Source of the DNA: CAVVKW01 sp963761705
GTDB lineage: Bacteria > Verrucomicrobiota > Verrucomicrobiia > Chthoniobacterales > JAATET01
Reading direction: 5' to 3'
Assembly: GCA_963761705.1 (NCBI GenBank)
Contig: CAVXHK010000004.1
Coordinates: 422,813-486,812 of the forward strand
DNA length: 64,000 bases
The translations under genes were made by a program, and so were the position numbers. Below, one piece after another: positions 1-8,401 of this stretch. Under the pieces are notes generated by a model. The model had not been told where the DNA came from. It was given only the letters and a program-made list of their open reading frames with translations, and did not search any database. Each line of letters starts with the position of its first letter. Position 1 is the stretch's first letter.

Positions 1-419
1 AGCCGGTTGTCCTTGAGCGCCCGCTTTTTCAAGCGTTCGACCAGCTTCGCCCGGTCCGGGCACGACAGATGGAAGACCTTCCGAACGTCGATGATGTCTT
101 CCATGATCTCCGCTTGCCGGACGTTGCGCGGGATTCCGTCGAGGAGCAGATGGTCGATCTCGGGTTTGAAAATGTGGGCCTCCACCCCGTGCTCGATCCT
201 TACCCGCCAGAGTTCGACCGTGATCTCATCCGGCACCAGCTCGCCTCGGCTCGAATATTCCAAGAATGCCTGCCCCAGCTTCGTCCGCACGTCGATCGAC
301 CGAAAGACGTCGCCGCACGCGCAATGAAAATATCCCGGCACCGTGCCGAGGGTTTTGCCCTGGGTTCCTTTGCCGCTACCAGGAGCGCCAAAAAACAAAT
401 ACGTCCGATATTTTTTCAT
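1..419 (-). CDS. adk: adenylate kinase, N-terminal part (runs off the window edge)
   Basis: Read on the minus strand from the ATG at 419-417, the frame stays open to the window edge, so about 139 residues are present and the C-terminus is missing. The N-terminus holds the P-loop GAPGSGKGTQ, and further on comes LLDGIPRNVRQAE, the counterpart of the NMP-kinase motif LDGFPRT. These are hallmarks of adenylate kinase, which interconverts ATP + AMP and 2 ADP in the cytoplasm. The spacing between P-loop and this motif fits the family, but the nucleoside-binding region is more divergent than in classical Adk, so a related nucleotide kinase is possible. It is divergent from the secretion ATPase starting at 583, with a 163-base gap between the two starts. 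Confidence 0.85.
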   Translation of the reverse strand, partial: MKKYRTYLFFGAPGSGKGTQGKTLGTVPGYFHCACGDVFRSIDVRTKLGQAFLEYSSRGELVPDEITVELWRVRIEHGVEAHIFKPEIDHLLLDGIPRNVRQAEIMEDIIDVRKVFHLSCPDRAKLVERLKKRALKDNR

Positions 420-582
420 AAGTCTGGGGGGGCGAGTGATAGGCGCATCACGAGAAAGTTGCAACGATTCCTGCGTTGATCCGTCGTCGGACTTCGGCCC
501 GGAAAAACACCGAATTCCAAAATCGACAACCCCGCTCGACCGCCTTAATTCTAGGAGAGACCTCAAAAGGAGAAAACGGACC

Positions 583-2246
583 GTGCCCCTAAACGACGAC
601 TACATCATCGACATTCTCATCGAAGCCGGGCTTCTCACCCGCTCCCAAGTCGACGAGACCCGCTCCAACGCTCCGGAGGGAATGAACGTCTCCGATGCCC
701 TCGTTCAGGCCAATCTTCTCAGCCACGAGGACATCTCCCGCACCCTCGCCGCGAACGGCGGCATGGACTTCGTCGATCTGAACGCGATCACCGTCCCGCC
801 GAACGTCACCGAGATTCTTTCCGCCGAAGACGCCCGCCGCTACAAGGCTGTTCCGATCTACGCGACCGACGCGTCCGTGACCATCGCCGTCGACGACCCG
901 ATGGCCTTCGAGACCTTCGACAGTCTCGGATTTCTGCTCAAGCGCGAGGTCGAGTTCGTCTGCGCGACACCCGAGCAGCTCGAGCAGGCGCTCAGCCAGT
1001 ATTACGGTGAGGCCGACACCGTCGGGCACGATCACTCGGAGAGCGGCGACCTCGGGGACGACGGCGGCGAGGGCGATGCCCCGATCATCAAGATGGTCAC
1101 AAGTCTTCTTCTCGAAGCGTACAAGGGCCGCGCGTCCGACATTCACCTCGAACCGATGGAGAAATCCTTCCGCGTCCGCTTCCGCGTCGATGGTGTCCTG
1201 CAGGAGATGCAGTCCCCGCCCAAAAAACTCCAGTCCGCCATCATCTCCCGGCTCAAAATCATGACGGGCACCATGTCCATCGCCGAGAAGCGCCTCCCGC
1301 AGGACGGCCGCATTCAGGTGAAGGTGGGCAAAAACGCGATCGATCTCCGTGTCTCGACCATCCCGACCGTCCACGGCGAGTCCGTCGTCATGCGGATCCT
1401 CGACAAGTCGGCACTCGTGCTCGGTCTCCCCGAACTCGGCTTCCTCAGCGACGACCAACAGAAATTCGAGAACCTCATCGCACTGCCCGACGGCATCATT
1501 CTCGTCACCGGCCCGACGGCTCCGGCAAGACGACGACGCTCTACGCCTGTCTCAACTACATGAATCAGCCCGACCGCAAGCTGATCACCGTCGAGGATCC
1601 GTGCGAATACCAAATGGGTGGCATCAACCAGGTCCAGGTGAATACGTCCATCGGGATGACCTTCCCCGCCGCGCTCCGATCCATTCTTCGACAAGCGCCG
1701 AACATCATCATGATCGGCGAGATTCGTGACGCCGAGACCGCGAACATCGCGATCAACGCCTCGCTCACCGGCCATCTCGTGCTCTCAACCTTGCACACAA
1801 ACGACGCGCCCGCCGCCGTGGCCCGTCTCGTCGACATCGGCGTCCAACCCTTTCTGGTCTCGTCCTCCGTGCGCGCCGTCATGGCCCAGCGCCTCGTCCG
1901 TCGACTGTGCTCGAAGTGCAAAGAACCAACCGAAATTGCGGAGTTCGAACTCATCGCCCTCGGCCTCGAAGCCTCCCAACTCGCGAACGCCCAGCCGATG
2001 AAAGCTGTTGGCTGCGACGCCTGCCGCGGTCGCGGATTCAAAGGCCGAATGGGCATCTTCGAAGTCTTCATCATCGACGACGAGGTTCGCCACATGATCA
2101 ATAACAACGCCTCGACCATCGCACTCCGCCAACGTGCCCGCGAGCTCGGCATGCGGACTCTCCGCGAGGACGGTATCCGCAAGATCCTCTCCGGCTCCAC
2201 CACCGCCGACGAAGTCATCACCGCGACCGCGTCCGATTTGGCCTAA
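583..2246 (+). pseudogene. gspE: GspE/PilB-family secretion ATPase, copy 1, frameshifted in Walker A
   Basis: Hexameric ATPase of type II secretion or type IV pili that powers pseudopilus or pilus assembly at the inner membrane. The chosen start is GTG 583, preceded by the purine-rich AAAAGGAGA at 565-573. Residues about 1-150 are the MshEN-type N-terminal domain; the ATPase domain follows (SDIHLEP, RVDGVLQE, LPQDGRI). The Walker A motif should read GPTGSGKTTTLY, but one G is missing from the run at 1518-1519, so the frame stops at 1563 and resumes in another frame (VEDP box, IIMIGEIRD, and two CxxC pairs of the zinc-binding tail) to 2246. Restoring one base gives about 555 residues, close to copy 2. 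The usual RQDPD before Walker B reads RQAPN here. Sequencing error and real inactivation cannot be told apart from the sequence alone. Confidence 0.85.
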
Positions 2247-2300
2247 AAAAATAACCCTTTTGAGCCTCTTGCGCCTTCTCGCGGCAAAAAAATTCCTTCC

Positions 2301-4001
2301 ATGAACGCATCCCAAGTTACCGACATCTTTCAGGACGCCAGCCTCATCACCCAAAGCGTCGCCGAGGAGCTCCAGAGCGAATGCGAATCGACCGGTAAAC
2401 CGATCTACCAAGTCATGATCGACGGCGGACACGTCGACGAAGACACCTTTTACCAGACCATCGCGGACACCCTCGGCGCGGAACGCTACGACCTCGCCGA
2501 GTTCACACCGGGCTCCGACGTTCTTCAACTCATCCCCGGTGGCCTCGCCCGCCTGCACGGTGCCCTGCCCATCGGCGCATCGGAGAACACAATCTTCGTC
2601 GCCCTCACCGATCCGCTCGACGGTCAAGCGGCGGAAGATCTGAGGTTTGCCCTCGGTCGCGAGATTCGGGTCAGCGTCGGACAGAGCATTCCGCGCATCG
2701 AACAACTCATCGCCGAGTCCTACGGCACCGAGGACAGTTCGATGGAGGACATTCTCTCCCAGCTCGGAACCGGTGGCGAACTCGAGTTCGGTGATGGTCT
2801 CACCATCGACGAATTTGATCCCAACGCCGCCGCCGCCGAGGCCAACGCGACGCCGATCATTCGCTACGTCGACCTCATCCTCGACAAAGCCATCCAGGCC
2901 CGCGCGTCGGACATCCACTTCGAGCCCTTCGAGACCGAGTTCAAAGTCCGCTACCGAGTCGACGGCGCACTCTACGAGATGGACCCGCCGCCGCGCCACC
3001 TCGCGCTCCCGGTCATTTCGCGCGTCAAAGTCCTCTCGAACCTCAACATCGCCGAGCGCCGCCTCCCGCAGGACGGCCGCATCCAGCGCGTCATCAACGG
3101 AAAATCCGTCGACCTTCGTGTCTCTAGCCTTCCCACGCAGTTCGGCGAGTCCGTCGTGCTGCGGATCCTCGATCGTTCCGCCGTCAACCTCGACCTCGAG
3201 ACGCTCGGGATGCCGGACTACATCTACAACTACATCCTCGAGGTCATCCAGAAGCCGAACGGCATTTTTATCGTCACGGGACCGACTGGCTCGGGCAAGA
3301 CGACGACGCTCTACTCCTGCCTGCGCAAGATCAACACGATCGACTCCAAGCTCCTCACCGCCGAGGACCCGGTGGAATACGAGATCGAAGGCCTCATCCA
3401 AGTCCCGATCCAGGACGGCATCGGCCTCACCTTCGCCCGCGTTCTCCGCGCCTTCCTTCGACAAGATCCCGACAAGATCATGGTCGGAGAGACTCGTGAC
3501 ATCGAGACCGCCCAGATCGCGATCCAAGCCTCGCTCACGGGTCACTTGGTGTTCTCCACGCTTCACACCAACGATTCGACCGGTGCCGTCACTCGTCTCG
3601 TCGACATGGGCGTCGAGCCTTTCATGATCTCGGCGTCTCTCGAGTGCGTCCTCGCCCAGCGCCTCATCCGCCGCGTCTGCCCGAAATGCAAAACCGCCTA
3701 CGAGCCGACGGAGGCCGTCCTCCAGCAGCTCGGCCTGTCCGCCTACGACATCGGCGACAAGACGTTCTACTACGGCAAGGGCTGCGATAACTGTAACAAC
3801 ACGGGCTACCGAGGGCGAAAAGGCATCTACGAACTCCTCAAAATGTCCGACCCGATCCGCGAGTTGATCAACAACCGCGCCCCCGGCGTCGTCCTCCGCC
3901 AAAAAGCCATCGAGCTCGGCATGACGACCCTCCGGGAAGACGGCCTCCGCTCCATCTACGACGGCGACAGCACCATCGAAGAAGTTCTCAAGTACACCTG
4001 A
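2301..4001 (+). CDS. gspE: GspE/PilB-family secretion ATPase, copy 2
   Basis: Intact 566-residue paralogue directly downstream of copy 1 (54-base gap), same strand. It has an N-terminal MshEN/T2SSE_N domain (about residues 1-150) and the T2SSE ATPase domain, with SDIHFEP, Walker A GPTGSGKTTTLY near residue 328, the Asp box VEDPVEYE, a Walker B region IMVGETRD (family usually GEIRD), the His box LHTNDS, and the tetracysteine zinc motif CPKC...CDNC before the C-terminus. It drives a type II secretion or type IV pilus machine by ATP hydrolysis. Sequence alone does not say which, and no gspD/F/G genes lie next to it. Tandem ATPases suggest either two machines or two specialised motors. Confidence 0.93.
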   Translation: MNASQVTDIFQDASLITQSVAEELQSECESTGKPIYQVMIDGGHVDEDTFYQTIADTLGAERYDLAEFTPGSDVLQLIPGGLARLHGALPIGASENTIFVALTDPLDGQAAEDLRFALGREIRVSVGQSIPRIEQLIAESYGTEDSSMEDILSQLGTGGELEFGDGLTIDEFDPNAAAAEANATPIIRYVDLILDKAIQARASDIHFEPFETEFKVRYRVDGALYEMDPPPRHLALPVISRVKVLSNLNIAERRLPQDGRIQRVINGKSVDLRVSSLPTQFGESVVLRILDRSAVNLDLETLGMPDYIYNYILEVIQKPNGIFIVTGPTGSGKTTTLYSCLRKINTIDSKLLTAEDPVEYEIEGLIQVPIQDGIGLTFARVLRAFLRQDPDKIMVGETRDIETAQIAIQASLTGHLVFSTLHTNDSTGAVTRLVDMGVEPFMISASLECVLAQRLIRRVCPKCKTAYEPTEAVLQQLGLSAYDIGDKTFYYGKGCDNCNNTGYRGRKGIYELLKMSDPIRELINNRAPGVVLRQKAIELGMTTLREDGLRSIYDGDSTIEEVLKYT

Positions 4002-4006
4002 TTTGT

Positions 4007-4129
4007 CTCACGCGGAGACGCAGAGCCGCAGAGAGATCTCGGAACATTCACCCTCTGGGTCTCGGCGCCTCCGCGGGAGAACCAGGATATCGCTCGTATT
4101 TCCTTCGCGACTTCGCAGCTTCGCGTGAG
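4007..4129. repeat. intergenic palindromic repeat cluster
   Basis: Two arms of 27 bases, 4007-4033 and 4053-4079, are imperfect inverted repeats (CTCACGCGGAGACGCAGAG... against ...CGCCTCCGCGGGAG), about five mismatches. A further unit at 4102-4129 (CCTTCGCGACTTCGCAGC then TTCGCGTGAG) matches one half of the palindrome at 25781-25843. No coding capacity is apparent. It follows the secretion ATPase stop by five bases, so it may terminate transcription or protect mRNA ends, but it lacks a T-tract. The family resembles dispersed REP-like palindromes. Confidence 0.7.
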
Positions 4130-4144
4130 GCATCATCAAACTCT

Positions 4145-5371
4145 ATGGCAAACGCAATGGTCATCGGCATCGGCGGAGTCGGCTCCGTCATCGGACAGAA
4201 ACTCCACGAATACGACTGCTTCGACCGGATCGTCCTGGCCGACATGGATCCGACTTATGCGCGCCAACTCGCCGGCCGGACGCCGAACAATCGGTTCATC
4301 GTCGTCCAGGCCAACGCGATGGACACCGCCCGCCTCACCGCGCTCATGCAAGAGCACAAGATCGACGTCACCTGCAACGCGTGCGTCTGCCAGACGAACT
4401 ACTCCGTCCTGGAATCCTGCCTGCGCGCCGGATCCCATTACCTCGACATGGCCGCCGACATCTACTCGGCCCCCGGCGTCAAACGTGCGGGCAAGAACTC
4501 GTTCGAAGCCGAGATCGAGATGTTCAATCAGTCCTACCTCGACGCCGGACTCGCCGGCGTCCTCTGCATGGGCATGGATCCCGGAGCGGTCAACGTCTTT
4601 GCCCGTTGGGCAATGGATCGTCTCGATACCGCCAGCTCGATCCGCGTTCTCGACGCCGACAACGCCGAGGTCCGGGGCTACCGCTTCGCCGTTCTTTTCT
4701 CGCCTGAGACGTTCTTCGAGGAACTCGGAGCCATCCCGTATTTTGTCCGCGAGGGCCGCGTCGTCTCGGGTCGTCCGCTCGAAACCGAAGTCGAATGGGT
4801 CCGCTTTCCCGATCCCATTGGTCTCCAGAAAACTTACGCCGTCGCCCACGAGGAAGGCGTCTCGCTCGGCATCTACCCACCATTCGTTGAGAAGGGCGTC
4901 CGCTACTCGGTCTTCAAGTATTCCGTCCCCGACAAGGTCGTGAACATCTCGAAGAGCCTCGCCCTCCTGAATCTCGATAGCTGGAAAAAGATCAAGATCG
5001 ACGGGGTCGAAGTTGCCCCCGTCCGCGTCGCCGCCGCCAGTCTCCCCAAACCCGCTGCGCTCGGCGCGACCGTCGATGGCTACTCGTGCGTGGGAACCGA
5101 AGTCCGCGGCACCAAAGACCGGCGGCGCGTTGAGTATTTCGTCTACTCGATGGACTCGCACCGCGAAACCTACGAGAAATACGGCTACAGCCTCACACTC
5201 GTGCAAACCGGCATACCGCCCGCCGTCACCGCCCGCCTCCTCGTCGAAGGAGCCATCCCCGAGCGCGGCGTGATGATGCCCGAGCACCTCAATCCAGACG
5301 CCCTCATGGACGCCTTTCCCCGCGAAGGCCTCCCCATCTTCGTCGAGAAGCGCGAAGTCGAGCGTCTGTAA
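4145..5371 (+). CDS. saccharopine dehydrogenase-family protein, probable carboxynorspermidine dehydrogenase
   Basis: 408 residues. An N-terminal Rossmann motif (VIGIGGVGSVIGQKL) binds NAD(P)H, followed by a CNACVCQTNY segment and the long central dimerisation domain typical of the LYS9-like saccharopine dehydrogenase fold. The length and the even, gap-free fit to this subfamily favour carboxynorspermidine synthase, which condenses aspartate semialdehyde with a diamine in the alternative spermidine / norspermidine pathway. The partner decarboxylase (nspC) is not in this window, but a biosynthetic arginine decarboxylase is, at 25.8-27.8 kb, which could supply the diamine. ATG 4145 is the natural start. 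A saccharopine reductase role cannot be ruled out. Confidence 0.8.
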   Translation: MANAMVIGIGGVGSVIGQKLHEYDCFDRIVLADMDPTYARQLAGRTPNNRFIVVQANAMDTARLTALMQEHKIDVTCNACVCQTNYSVLESCLRAGSHYLDMAADIYSAPGVKRAGKNSFEAEIEMFNQSYLDAGLAGVLCMGMDPGAVNVFARWAMDRLDTASSIRVLDADNAEVRGYRFAVLFSPETFFEELGAIPYFVREGRVVSGRPLETEVEWVRFPDPIGLQKTYAVAHEEGVSLGIYPPFVEKGVRYSVFKYSVPDKVVNISKSLALLNLDSWKKIKIDGVEVAPVRVAAASLPKPAALGATVDGYSCVGTEVRGTKDRRRVEYFVYSMDSHRETYEKYGYSLTLVQTGIPPAVTARLLVEGAIPERGVMMPEHLNPDALMDAFPREGLPIFVEKREVERL

Positions 5372-5493
5372 AGGGGTTCTGGCGCGGGCCATGCCACCGG
5401 ACCACCCCAAACAGCTAGCCTCGAAGCCCGCCGGCCCAACCGAGTTACGGTCGCGGCCAAAGTCAGCACACTTTGTGCTACTGGCTCCCGCGA

Positions 5494-6126
5494 GTGCTTC
5501 CTTCGATCAGTCAAACGACCAGCACCCTCCTCATCGACGACCGCCCCATCGTCCGGGCAGGCCTCGGGACTTGGCTCCGCGGCTCCGGGAAGTTCCACCC
5601 CATCCATGAGGCGACGACTGCGGTTGACGGATTTAGCCAAGTGGCCGCGAAGCCACCCCAACTCGTGATCGTTGGGATGCGGCTTCCGGACGCCACGACA
5701 GCTGAGATCTTCCGCGCCCTGCATCCCTATCGCTGGAACACCTACACTGTCCTCTTCAGCGCCCTCATCGGCGACGACGATCTCCTCCTTGCCGCCCGGG
5801 TTGGCGCCCGCGCGATCCTCCATCGCTCGATCTCCGAATCCGAATTCCTAACTACGATCGACCAGGTCCTCGCGGGCGAGAACGTGCTCCTCGCTTCTCT
5901 CCCCACCCGAATCCGCGACCAATTACACGTGAAGGACCTCACGCCGACCGAATTCGCGATCCTCGGCCTGATCGCTCGCGGTCGAACGAATCGGGAGATC
6001 TGCGGCATCACCGGACGGACCGCAAATACCGTCAAAGTTCACATCCGCAATATCTTCCCCAAGCTCGGCGTCACCAATCGGTCCGAAGCCGCTTCAGTTG
6101 CCATCCGTCGGGGCATTGTCGATTAG
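5494..6126 (+). CDS. LuxR/NarL-type regulator with a degenerate receiver domain
   Basis: About 210 residues. The first two thirds look like a CheY receiver: the acidic pair appears in LLIDDRPIVRAGL, but the strand that should carry the phosphorylated Asp reads LVIVGMRLP (Gly in its place) and the conserved Lys region reads AILHRS. The C-terminal third is a clear LuxR helix-turn-helix (LTPTEFAILGLIARG, then GRTANTVKVHIRNIF), which binds DNA. It probably acts without phosphorylation or by sensing something else. GTG 5494 was chosen because it sits just before the receiver fold; a TTG at 5473 is also in frame. No kinase gene is adjacent. Confidence 0.75.
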   Translation: MLPSISQTTSTLLIDDRPIVRAGLGTWLRGSGKFHPIHEATTAVDGFSQVAAKPPQLVIVGMRLPDATTAEIFRALHPYRWNTYTVLFSALIGDDDLLLAARVGARAILHRSISESEFLTTIDQVLAGENVLLASLPTRIRDQLHVKDLTPTEFAILGLIARGRTNREICGITGRTANTVKVHIRNIFPKLGVTNRSEAASVAIRRGIVD

Positions 6127-6252
6127 TTAGCACACCGTCTCTCACCCATTTGGCGTATGCCGCCAACTTTGCTCGTGGCACGCGGTCGGCTAAGTCTGCC
6201 TTCCAGTGGCCCCGCACCCGTGAGGCCAATCAACCACAAGCATAATAAACCC

Positions 6253-8304
6253 ATGAAACCATCGATCCAATCGGTCTGGCGTCAGCACGGCATCGCCGCG
6301 GCCTGTCTCGTCACGGCCTTCACCAGCGGGCTTGCCCAGGCGCAAACCACCGTCGATTTCAATCTTGAGACGGCCACCATGGATGACGTTCAGAAGGCAA
6401 TGGACGCCGGAGCGCTCACCAGCGTCGAACTCGTCCTTCTCTACCTGAACCGCATCGAGACCTACGACCAAGGCGGAATTACCCTCAATTCCGTCCCGGT
6501 TCTCAGTCCTTCCGTCATCGCCGAGGCTGCTCGCGCCGACCGCCTCCGAGCGAACGGCACCAAGCTCGGGCCACTCCATGGTATTCCTTACGTTACCAAG
6601 GGTAACTTTGCGTTCGAAGGCCTGCCAAATACCGACGGCCTCACCACTTGGGCGGACCTTATCGCGCCCTACACCTGCACGGTCATTCAGAACCTCTCCG
6701 AAGCCGGAGCGGTCTTCCTCGGACACGCGAATCTCGACACCTTCCAAGCATCGACTTCGTCCACCAACTCCGAGACGTTTGGCCTCACCCGAAACGCCTA
6801 TAATCCTGCGTATTTCGCGGGTGGCAGCAGCGGCGGACCCGGCGTCGCGGCCGGTGCGAACATGGCCTTCTTCTCTCTCGGCGGGGAGACCGGCGGCTCC
6901 GTCCGCAGTCCTTCCGACCGCGCTGGCGTCGTCGGCTTCAAGACCAGCAACGCGACCATCTCCGTCCACGGACTGGCGCCACTCGCTTGGGATCGTGACG
7001 TGGTCGGGCCGATGACCCGCTACGCGGTCGACAATGCCAACGTCATGGCAGCCGCCAGTGGTTTCGACCCGCTCGACATCTGGGCAAATATCGAGATCAT
7101 CGAAGACCGTCCCCGCCCCATCGGCTTCGTGGAAAAATTCGCAGCCGGCTCGCTGGCCGGTAAGACGTTCGGCGTCCCGTCGAATATGATCACGGCGACG
7201 GTTGGCGTGACTCAGGATGCCATCAAAGCACTCTTCGCGCAGGCGCGCACGGTCCTCGAAGGCCAAGGTGCCACCGTCATCGACGTGACCCTCCCGCCCG
7301 AGCTGAACATTACGTTCACCGGACGCCGCGCCTCGGTTCCCGCCGACGTCGTGACCCCTCCGACTCGTAAACTCTATAACCCCGTCACCGCCGATCTCAC
7401 CAATTCGATGGTGGCCGGCAGCCGCGCCTACCAGTTCGAGGAATTCCTTGATTCCTTTCTGCGCCTGCCGACCGACTCCGAAGAGGATGTCCTCGCGAAG
7501 ATCGTGGCTCGGATCAATCCGGTCACGCAGTTCCAACAGCAGTACAAGGACGCCATCGCGAACCAGACGACCTTTGGCCCGGACGCACCGGATTCCGTTG
7601 AGCATTTCCTCGCGGTTCGCTACCAGAACTTGGACTACGAGGCTTTCCTGACCGCGAACGGTCTCGACGCCCTCATCTGGCCGACGTCTCAGACCAAAAC
7701 CGCCACCGGCATCACGCTGCCCGGCCTGTCCCGCGCGATCGTGAACTCATTCTCGCTGCCTTACGTCGCCGTCCCCATGGGATCGATCACGATCGGCGCG
7801 ACGACCGAGCCCGTCACCCTCGGCTTCCTCGGGCGCTACTGGCAGGACGCAGAAATCCTTGCGCTGGCCGGTGCCTACGAGCAAGCCAGCCAAGAACGGG
7901 TCGTCTCCAGTTTCGTTCCACCACTTGAAGGTGAGAACTTCCAGTACACCCTGGCGGCTGCCCCGACACCCATTCCTCCGACGCCAGCAGTGTTATCTCA
8001 GACCCCGCCGGTCGCGGTGGCTGAAGGCAAGGCGATCATCAAGGGCAATGGCCGGAATACCCGCCTCGTTCTCGCCGGGCGGGCCGTCAGTCCCGCTCGT
8101 GTCGTCTCGGTCAACGTGACCGTCGACGGCCGCCGCGTTGCGGTGAAAGGCAAGGCCAATTGGAGGGCGATCATCAAGCTCAAGGATCTTCAACGCTTCA
8201 GCGGCTCGAATCCGAAGGACGTTGGAGTCTCCGTGATCGTTCGCGACAGCAATGGTCTCACCAACGCGACCATCCGACGCGTCAAGGTTCCAACCAACGG
8301 CTAA
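6253..8304 (+). CDS. secreted amidase-signature family protein
   Basis: From ATG 6253 (683 residues) the protein starts with a signal peptide (MKPSIQSVW..., hydrophobic core, cleavage near AQAQ). The amidase-signature fold follows, with the catalytic Lys in PYVTKGNF (near residue 116), the glycine/serine loop GGSSGGPGVAAG (near 189) and the nucleophile region GGETGGSVRSPS (near 213), which gives the Ser-cisSer-Lys triad. These enzymes hydrolyse amide bonds of carboxylic amides or peptidic substrates. After about residue 565 a proline-rich linker leads to an Ig-like beta domain of roughly 100 residues, common in verrucomicrobial exported proteins. An in-frame upstream ATG at 6157 would hide the signal peptide and is less likely. 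Substrate unknown. Confidence 0.85.
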   Translation: MKPSIQSVWRQHGIAAACLVTAFTSGLAQAQTTVDFNLETATMDDVQKAMDAGALTSVELVLLYLNRIETYDQGGITLNSVPVLSPSVIAEAARADRLRANGTKLGPLHGIPYVTKGNFAFEGLPNTDGLTTWADLIAPYTCTVIQNLSEAGAVFLGHANLDTFQASTSSTNSETFGLTRNAYNPAYFAGGSSGGPGVAAGANMAFFSLGGETGGSVRSPSDRAGVVGFKTSNATISVHGLAPLAWDRDVVGPMTRYAVDNANVMAAASGFDPLDIWANIEIIEDRPRPIGFVEKFAAGSLAGKTFGVPSNMITATVGVTQDAIKALFAQARTVLEGQGATVIDVTLPPELNITFTGRRASVPADVVTPPTRKLYNPVTADLTNSMVAGSRAYQFEEFLDSFLRLPTDSEEDVLAKIVARINPVTQFQQQYKDAIANQTTFGPDAPDSVEHFLAVRYQNLDYEAFLTANGLDALIWPTSQTKTATGITLPGLSRAIVNSFSLPYVAVPMGSITIGATTEPVTLGFLGRYWQDAEILALAGAYEQASQERVVSSFVPPLEGENFQYTLAAAPTPIPPTPAVLSQTPPVAVAEGKAIIKGNGRNTRLVLAGRAVSPARVVSVNVTVDGRRVAVKGKANWRAIIKLKDLQRFSGSNPKDVGVSVIVRDSNGLTNATIRRVKVPTNG

Positions 8305-8333
8305 CTCGACCCGACCAAACTAAACCGAATATC

Positions 8334-8374
8334 GGTTGGCGGTCGCGGAGGGTTCCCCCTCGGCGTCGCCAGCC
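8334..8374. repeat. intergenic inverted repeat
   Basis: The arms GGTTGGCGGTCGCGGAGGG and CCCCCTCGGCGTCGCCAGCC pair with a TT loop and a few mismatches; a small palindrome AACCGAATATCGGTT lies directly upstream. It sits between the amidase stop and the next start, so it could be a terminator-like hairpin, though no T-run follows. Confidence 0.5.
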
Positions 8375-8401
8375 GAATGCGGATTCACTCCCAAAATTTC
8401 C

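Noticed and set aside
1500..1565. Programmed frameshift in the first GspE gene
   Set aside because: No slippery heptamer at the site and no precedent in the family; a single missing base in a GGG run explains it.
1785..3902. Long open minus-strand frame of about 705 codons over the second GspE gene
   Set aside because: Shadow of a GC-rich plus-strand gene; composition is Asp/Glu/Val/Arg-biased with no domain, while the plus strand has full ATPase motifs.
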